Source: a virus. Taken from it: a stretch of 64,000 nt of DNA. Where the stretch lies: the IMG/VR virus record IMGVR_UViG_3300036766_001106, positions 1 through 64,000 of that record; one strand, 5' to 3'. This document shows positions 29,501 through 38,500 of this stretch, one piece after another (positions within the stretch are counted from its first letter, which is position 1; every line of letters starts with the position of its first letter). The translations under genes were made by a program, and so were the position numbers. The notes under the pieces are model-generated. The model saw nothing but the letters and a program-made list of their open reading frames with translations, was not told where the DNA came from and did not search any database.

Positions 29501-32500
29501 CCCCATTCCCGGACGCTCCGGGCCGCAGCTTCCAGGGTTTTGAAGTCATCCCCATAGATGGACCTGAGGGCGTCCAAGGCCGCTCGGCTATCTTCCGGCC
29601 GGGTGCCCTTGATCTCCCCCGGGGCCCGGGAGCCGGTTTCTCCAGCCAGTTCCAGATCCCGTTGGGCCACCATCAGGCGGTTGAAGAGGTCGTGCATCAC
29701 CTTGGGGACTTCTTCCCCCCGCTTGGCCGCCAGCTTCTTGATGGGCTCCAGGCGCTTATCCAGGCTGGCGCCCACTTCCTCGATCTCGCCGGTGAACATC
29801 ATCCGGCCGTTTTCATCCGCCTCCATGACGCTCTGATAGACATGATCCCCGGTTAAGGCCTGCCGTACTCGCCCTTCCTGGCCCCTCATGTAAGACAAGG
29901 CGTTGGTGACGCTCTGGCCGGGGCCCACAGTTATCCCCGCCTTCTTGAGTTTTTCTTCGGCCCGTTCCATGGGGGCGTAACGGTCCACCACCTCGGTATA
30001 GAATTTCTCCAAGAACCTCTTGGTGCTTCCCGGCGTCTTGGTCTTAACCGCCTTGATTTTCTCCCAGATAGTGCGCTTTCCCGATGGCGCCAGCATCTTC
30101 CGGTCGTAGTCAGCCAAAACATTCTCGGCCTCGGCGGGGCTATAAGACGCCTGAGGTTCCCACATTGCCCGGGCCTCTTTCCCTGCCTGGCGACCTGACA
30201 ACTGCCACAAGAATTCAGCCGATCCCCGGAGGTTTTCCCCACGTGAATTGATAACGTCCAACACCATCGAAGTCAGATTGATGTTATCCTGCGCCCCGGT
30301 TTCGATCTCCTGGGAGAGCATCTTGTTGACTACAGCCGTGTCCTCGGTGACGATCACCGTGCGATTAGCGTTAAAAGCCTTCATTTCTTGCTTGAGGCTC
30401 TGTTTTACTTGCTTTACCGGCTTATCTAAGATGGTTTTATTATGGACGCTCCAGCCGTTGACCTCGTTGCCCGAAGTCAAATGGATCAGGACCACCTTGT
30501 CTTTGTCATATTTTATGGTGCTAATAAAAGCTGCCAGGTCGCTCGCATTTTTTATTATCATCCCCTTGGTATGGGCCTGTTGAAGCTCCGGCGACACCTT
30601 ATAATTACCGTAATTAATGTGGTACCCCTGGCCTGGATATTCATACAGGTAGCTAAACTTCCCATGGTCGATAACCACAAACTCGCCCATGAGATTACCC
30701 AGGCCTTCGATTTCTTGGCCCTCACCAGTTTTCCCTACTACCCCGGTTGTCTCGCCTTTGGCTTCACTCAAGGACGTAAACCCATCTCGTAGCACCCTGG
30801 CCATGGAACGGTCGGCCATGCTCATGTCGGGGCTACCGCTTGGGTGGTTGTGCAGGAGGTGAACCTTGTCAGCCCCCAATCGCTTCGCGGTTTCCTGTAG
30901 CCGGATGAGGTGTTGGGCAATATTCTTCGGTCGCACGGCATTGAGTTGACCGGAAGTGATGGCATTGTGGGCCACGATCTCCCCATTCTTTGTATAAATG
31001 GCGTGTAGAATCTCCATCTTGGGGTTACGAAAAACCTGGAAAAGCTCGGCTATTTGCTGGGCTTCTCTACCGGATTCGAGTTGGCGTCCAGACAGATCAA
31101 TCCATCCCTGTTTAGAATACTCTTGAGCGATGCGGGAGCGATACCGGGCCAAAACCCCTGGCACTCCTGGGCTGGGTATTCCCTGGAGGTTTCGGTGGAC
31201 TTTTTCGATCTGCCGGGCGGTTTCCTGGACAACCTGGTTTGCTGCTTTCTCGGAGCCATAGGCCAGTTTCACCTCTTCGGTGTGATGTTTGGGGGTCAGT
31301 TGGGTATAGGGCACGGTTTCTTCTGCAACTCCCGGGGCCCCGCCAAGGTTACTGCCGAAAATATTGTTGGCGGTGGTCCGGTCAGTAGAGAAAACCGTGC
31401 CGAGCTTGTAGAGGAGGCCAACGGCGGTGAGTGCATCTTCCCGGTTTTGAATGTCGCCAACCATCCGGCCCCGGGACCGATAAAATTCTCCGTTCCTGAC
31501 GAGGGCCAAAAGCTCCTTGTTTAGAAAATATTTGCCCCCTTTGGCTTTCGAGGTTGGAACTTCCAGGCTATAACCCAAACCCATTTTCCGCATGATGACT
31601 TCATAAGAGGAATCAGACATCCTCCCCTCACGCTTCAACAGGGTTTCCGCCTGCGATTGGCTTAACATCACCCTCTGCAATTCCGGGTGCTTGGACAGGT
31701 CGAAATTGAGAGGCATCAGGAAGCCGGTGGCCAGTTTGCCGTCATCCCGGGTGAAGAAGGTCATCTGTCCGGCGTCGATGGGGTTTCCCAGGAGGTTGCC
31801 AGTCACCAGGTAGCGGGTCTCGTAGGTCTGGTCAGGTAGTTTCTCGTCCCAGCTAGGGGATTGTGGAGAACCCTTCCCCCACCCATCCAAGGCTGACATT
31901 TTATATCTGGTGGTACCCGTGCTTATCCCGGCCATGGAGGTCTTGAAAATCCGCATGGTGGAGTCCACCGCCATGCTGATTTTGATGTTGCCGGGGGTGG
32001 CTGGGTTGCTCCCTGTGATTGGTTTATACTTGAGGTCGTAGATTACGCCGGCCATAGCCTGTAATTCATATTTGATCGCCGTGCCGATCTGGTACTCATC
32101 CAGGTGGCGTAAGGTGTAGGTCAGGGCCCCCCTGGCTCCCTGCTCGAATCGGTTTATCGTGTCCTGTGAGGTCCCCGCCCCCCTCATCAGGGCAATTTTT
32201 TCTGCGAGCCAAGGTTTAAATTCTTGCTGAATCTTCGTTTTTATTTCATCGGCCAGGTCTTGAGGCTGCCTGCCCTTGAGGTTGGCGTGCATCCGCTTTT
32301 CGATTTCCGCCATGGTCATGGGCTTTTTCTGGACCTTGGCTTCAACCGTCTCGAAATAGGTAGGACTGGAAAGTTCGCTTTTCCCCTGTTCGCTGCCGGC
32401 CACCAACACGGATTTACTCAGGGTCTTGGTTTGGAGGTCCAGGTGTTCGCTTTCCAGGCTGAACTCGCCGATCTGTTTTAGGTGCTCTACCAGGTCTTCA

Positions 32501-35500
32501 TACTTGGCGTCGATGGCTGCCCACATTTCTTCCTGCACCGAGACCGGCTGCAAGGAGGTCCAGCCGGTGACCCGTTTGGTGAGCTTGCCGGTCTCCGCAT
32601 ATTGGGTAAGGATTTGGTGAATGCGGCCGTCTTTGTCGGCCTTGATAAAGTCATCATCAATGACGTTATCCAGCACCCCACTTAAACGGTCATTCAGGCT
32701 GGGATCGTCGGCGAACATCTCGGCGATCACCTGGTCGCCGTATTGATTGATGATGTCGTTCACATCCAGGGAGTAGGCGGACTCCCCCTTGGCGGAGACG
32801 TTGGCGAACAAAGAGGCCAGCTTCTTTTGGAGGATGGCCAGGGGGCGCTTCTCCCCCGGGAGGGAGCTAATTTTGATCATGTAGCTGGGTAGGTTGACCT
32901 GTCCGGTGCGGTGAATACGCCCTAGGAGCTGCACCGCCTCATTGATCTCGTTGCTCATCTGGGTCAGGATCATGTGCCGGGGGCGCTGGTCCTGGAACTT
33001 CTCGCCGGAATGAAGGGATATCCCGCTGCTCCCCGCACTGTTAATGATAAGGGCGTCATACTCCCCAGAATTGAACCTATTGACGGGGGTATTCTTGTCG
33101 GATTTCTCCTTATCACTTCGCCTCCTGAGGATGTTTCCTTCCTGCTCCCAATCCAGGACGTGCCGTCGGCCGGTAATCTCCCCCACCTTGAACCCTTCTT
33201 TGATGAGGGCCTTGGCGATGTAGTCGATGGGCATGGCCGGCACGTCCGTCGTGGTGCTTTCAAGGAGATTTGTCAGGTTACGCCACATGGTTTGGAGGTG
33301 GGAGGGCATATCTTCAGGTCTTACGATCACTTTCTCTGGCGGAGCCCCCTGGCCATGGTCGATTCTGTAAACCAAGACGCTATCCGCGGCCTTCCGGACC
33401 ACCTGGGCGAAATTCATATTAAGCTCATCGCCCACCTTAATGGTGCCCGCCTCCAGCATATCCTTCACGAAGGCTTCCATGGTGTTGTAGCAGCCGATGG
33501 TCACTTTCTTGCCCTGCCTGAGGGCTGCCAAGGCCTCCTTGATGGTGGCGTCTGTCCGCAAGCAGAAAAGAAGCTGGGAAATCTTGTTGTGCATCACCGA
33601 AGCAAAATTGGTGTTCGAGATCCCACCCCGAAAACCCGGCTCCACTTGCTCGCCTTCCTCTTGGAAATCATCATTCAGGTCCGCTACCCATTCATTAAAG
33701 GCTTTGGAAAACCGAAGAATTTCCCGCAACCCTTGGGTCAGATCATCCGACCGTTGTCGGTCCCGGGTAATATTCTCCGTGTCCACCTCCACCGGGATGT
33801 CGATGCCGGAGAAGGAAAGTTCGTTGCGGATCATCTGGCCGCTCTGGGCCCATTGGTGGGCGATCCATTCTTGGAGGGGGACCCCGCCCATTACCAAGTT
33901 AGCAATGATGGTGTCGATGTCCACGTTGAGGTTGCCTAACTCGGTGCGATGGTACAGGGCCATGGTGTCGGGCCGTTTGGCGTAGGTGGCCGAAGAATAG
34001 ATCACCCCCCGCGCCTGGTCCGTCATGTGAGCCCGGAGAAAGGCCCCGGTCTGGCTTTTGTCTCCGGCCCCCTTGTGGGACTCGTCCAGGATCAAGATGG
34101 ACTGAGGCGCCAAAGCCCTTAACAGTTCCATCTTGCCGGTCATGGTCCGGCTATTTATTTGGTAATAGGTGGTGAAGATAGCATCATAGCCAGCCGGTAG
34201 GCGGCGATTCCTGACCGCCTCCCTGATGGCGTTGAGGTCCAGGTTTCGGATCACATTACCGTTATTGTCCACGATGCGGGCCCGGTCCGGGTTGCTGGCC
34301 ACGATGAGAGGATTGAGGTCGGCCTTGATGTCCGCCATATCTCGGTACATGTCTGAATACAGACCGTCGTTTTCCGTCAGGAAGATAGGGGTCAAGCCCT
34401 GGTTCTTGGCGTAACGCATGATGGCCGCTACCATGCGGCCCTTGCCCACGCCCGTCTGGTGGCCGATCACGAAGCCGCCGGTGCCGCGTTCGATGGCGTC
34501 GATAGCCAAAGCCACGCCCTCAATTTGTTCGGCCCCCAGGACCCCGAACATTTCGCCCTTGGTTTTGTAACCCAGGCGGCTCCGCACAAACTCGTCCAGG
34601 TCGCCAACCTCTTCCTGTAATTTTTTCAGGTAATTGCCGACGGCTTCGGCCATGTACCGGGGGGCCACGGTGTTCATGGCCTGTCCCTTGGAAGTGGGCT
34701 TGTAAGGCACCTGGAGGCTGGTTTCTCCGGCTGGTGTGGCCTTGGGGGGTGGAACCTTTTCTTCCTTGGCCGCAGGCGGTCCTTCCAGGATGTTTTTCAC
34801 ATTTGCGGGTTTGACGGTGGTGGCCCCTTCCGGCCCCTGGACGGTGAGCACCATCTTGTCGCCCCAGCCGCGCACCTTGGTAACCTGGCCAGTTGCGCCG
34901 TCGTTGGTTTCAACCCACTGGTTCTTTTGGAAAACCTTGAGGCCCTGGCGGTCCTCATCGGAGAGCTTGACTTCTTTGCCGCTCTCGTCGATGACGCCCT
35001 GGATTTGGGAGATGGGGATTCGGCGTACGTTGCCGTCGGCATCCACAACTTCGACGGTCTGTTCGCCGTAGGGGGTTTGTCCTTGTTTGTAGGGGGCCTG
35101 CTCTTCCTTGATAGTGACGGTGGTCCCGTCAGGAAGAGTGATCTGAGTGCCGGAACCTATAGACTTAGGAGGAACTCGTCCAGGTTGAGGTCCTTCTGTT
35201 CCTGCAATTCCTCTTCCGGGCTGAGATGGTCTTCCTTCGGGTCCTGGGAGTAATGGTCCAGCAGGTCCTGCTTGTTCGCCGGGCTTGGGTCGCGGAGATA
35301 CCCCAGGAGATACTCCTGCGCCCCTGTCTCCGGGGCCTGCCTGATCATATCTATTAACTCCTCCTGCTTCTCGTCCCCCGGGAGATACTGGTCCGCCACG
35401 TGGGGCCCCAGGCTGTCCAAGACCCGGTGCACTTCCTCGTCCCCCTCCTGCTTCGCCACCTTCTTCACCAGGTCTCGGACCTTCTCCTTCCAGACCTCCA

Positions 35501-38500
35501 GGTACTCCCACGCCTCCGGCCCCCTCTTCGCCACCTGGGGCAGGAGAAACACCCCCAGGCCGACCCGGGCCGGCCGGCTGTCCCTGAGAAAGTCCGGGAG
35601 CCACAATACCTTCTGCGCGGGCATCTATGTCTCCTTTTAATAACTTATAAACATCTTCAAAGGTCTTGGCAACCTCTATCTGTTCAATTTTGTAAGGCGC
35701 CGCTGCCTTATCGGGCTGAACCTTGCGGCCTTCGATGGTGATAAGGCGGATCGGAAACTTGGTGCCCATCCGCTCGTAAACCTTGCCGTCGATGTTGATG
35801 TGGTGGGTGACGTTATAGTGAGAGTAAAGATAGTTGAAAAACACCCGGTTAGCGTTGGTGAGCTTACCCATGATGCCGCCGATAGGCGTGGCGAAGGAGT
35901 GGCCACCGATGATGAACGCTGCCCGGCCGTCATCGTCCATGGCCTGGAGAGCATCCAGGGCGATCAGGTGCTCTAGCTTGGAAATTTTGTAGCCGTCAAA
36001 ATCCACCGGGGTGTTCAGGCTGCCGAAAGGCGGGTTGGCGATCACCACGTCCACCGATTTCTCTTGCGGGCCGCCCTGCTTGCCTACCAAGCTCTGAGCG
36101 TCTTGGGAAACCACGTCGAACCCCTGGGACCGCAGATGTTCAGCCCGAAGTGGGTCGATCTCATTCGCCAAGGTCTGTTTCGGATTCGCCCCGATCAGGA
36201 GCATACCGTTGCCCGCGGTGGGCTCGTAAACCCAAGAATCTTCGGTGATCCCAGTAACTTTATTCATCAGGTAGGCCAAGGGCACCGGGGTGGAATAAGC
36301 CTGGTTCCTGATGGTGGTGGAGGTCCGGGAGGTGAGGGCCGGCTGCCGGTTATAGAGGTCAATCAGCTTGCGCAGAGTTCCGGCCACGTCTCCTTGGGTG
36401 TCCCCGGCCACGATGCTCCGGTTGGCATAGACCAAGGCCAGTTCTAGAGCTTCCTCGATCTGCTTGCGATAAGATGGCATTTGAAGCCACTCAGGAGGAA
36501 TGTTGTGGCGTTTCTGAACCTGCTCCATCAAGTTACCGAGGCTGATGTTGCCGCGCAGGTCGGAAGTGTAGAACATCTTGGCCAGTTCCACCGTGTCGAT
36601 CTTGGCGGGCCTGGGGGCAATCCCCGGGGGCAAAGGGGACTTGAGTTTGGGCGTCGGCTCCTGGTTGAACAGGCCCCCGGGTGTCCCTCCCAATCCCGGC
36701 AGGGTTCCCTGCTGCCCCTGGACCGCGGCCTTCTCCAAAAGCTGGCGCTGTTCCTCGGCGGACAGGTTCCCCCGGGCCACCTGGTCAAACATCTCCTGGT
36801 CGGCGCTCATGGCCGCAATCTGGAAATTCTCAGCCTTGGGGAAAGCCCGCAGCACCGTGGCGGCCCGTTCCCGGTCGATGTCGGGGTATTCGTCTTGGAG
36901 TTCGTTAAGGCGAGTTTCGAGCGCGGAAGCCTTGGGTTGGCCGCCGGTGAGGTCGAAGTGGGGGGTTACTTCTTCGGTTCCGGGACCGCCTTCGGTTTGA
37001 GTTGGTGCGGGCCCTGCGGCCGGAGGTGCGGGTTCTCCTCCGCGAACTTGTCCTCCAACGCCTGCGCCAGATCCAAAGGTACTTTCCCGATCTTTTTTGA
37101 GGGCTTCGGGGAGATTCTCATAAAATGCCTTCCTGATTTCCGATTTTACTGAAACATCACGCAGTTGTCCAGCATATTCCCGCAAGAGGGTATTGGTGGC
37201 CGATCCGCTTAACTTTGCAGCCTTATCGAAAAAGGCCAGGTTGGCCGCCGCCTGCTGGCTGATCATCTCGTTGGTGTCGAGGTCCAGGATGTTGCCGGCC
37301 TCGGTCAGGGTCCCAGCCTCCTTGCTAACCAGGCCGAAAAGCCGCTTATCCTTGTGCAGCTTGTCTTTGGCGTAGGTCACCAGGTCGGCGGTTTCCTCCA
37401 GAAGGTTGACCTGGAGCTCTTCTTCACCAAAGAGGTTGATCTGCTTGGTGGGCACGGTTTCGGCGGCCACGGCCAAGCGCACCATTTCCAGGAGCTTCTT
37501 GGCGGAGATGGGCCTGGTTTCCTCCCGGTCCTTCACCATCCGATAGACGGCTTCCTGGGTTGGATGGTCCTGGGGGCCCGGCAATTCCCGCCCCAACACC
37601 GCCGCCTTTTCCACCGGAAACTGCCCCATTGCCACCGCGGTGAAGATAGGGTCACTCAGGGCCGCCAGTTCCAATGCCTGCCGGGAGTGGCCCGGGGTCA
37701 TGGACACCCCACGCTCACGCAGTTCCTCCGGAGTCAACCCCAGGTTCCGAATAGCCTTGGCCGAATCAACCGTGGTTCCGGTGCCCACCCGGATATTGGT
37801 CAGGGCCGCTTCTACCTGGGCCTGGGGGATGGAGTAATATTCGGAGTCGAAAATCTGCACCTTATGGGATTCCAACCCCACCCGGTCCCCGGCTTCCAGG
37901 CGCTGGTGGCCGTCAATGAGTTCGACCCGCCCGTCCGGGTAACGGTATAAGGAAATATCGCCGGCGCTGGCCGCTGACCATTGCCCCCTCTTGGTGATGT
38001 CTGTCAGGGCCAGCCCACCACCGGTCTTTTCCTTCGCCCCGAACTTGTGCTGCCAGAGCTCCGGGTTCAGATTGATAAGCTCCCGGGGAAAATTGGGATG
38101 ATGAGATAGACCCGGTTGTTGCACCGAAGCCGTCTCACCCGAGATAAACCGTCCCGGCTGCGGGGCCCAGGCTTCACCCTGACGGGTAGGTCTGGGCGCA
38201 ATTCCCGGAGGCAGGTTGATAGGCTTCGGGGCGAAAACGGTTGGTGGAGCCGCAGGTTTCGGTCGGAGGGTTTCTGGTAGTTGAGCCTCCTGACCGCCCT
38301 CGTCGAGGTAACCCCGGACCCGAGAAATGTCGATGCGGTGCACGTTGCCGTCAGCGTCCACCACCTCAAAAGTCTGGCCACCATAAGGAGCTTGTTCCTC
38401 TTTGACGGTAACAACAGACCCGTCCGCGAGGGTGACTTTGGTGCCTGAGCCTATGGCCGTGGGCTTGGGCGGGGCCGAAGGGGGACCAGGAGGAATGGTA

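Noticed and set aside
27997-29856. 619-codon plus-strand frame opposite the polyvalent gene
   Set aside because: The composition and lack of a ribosome binding site mark it as the shadow of the minus-strand gene in GC-rich DNA. Similar long plus-strand frames at 32974-33939 and 55023-56378 were dropped for the same reason.
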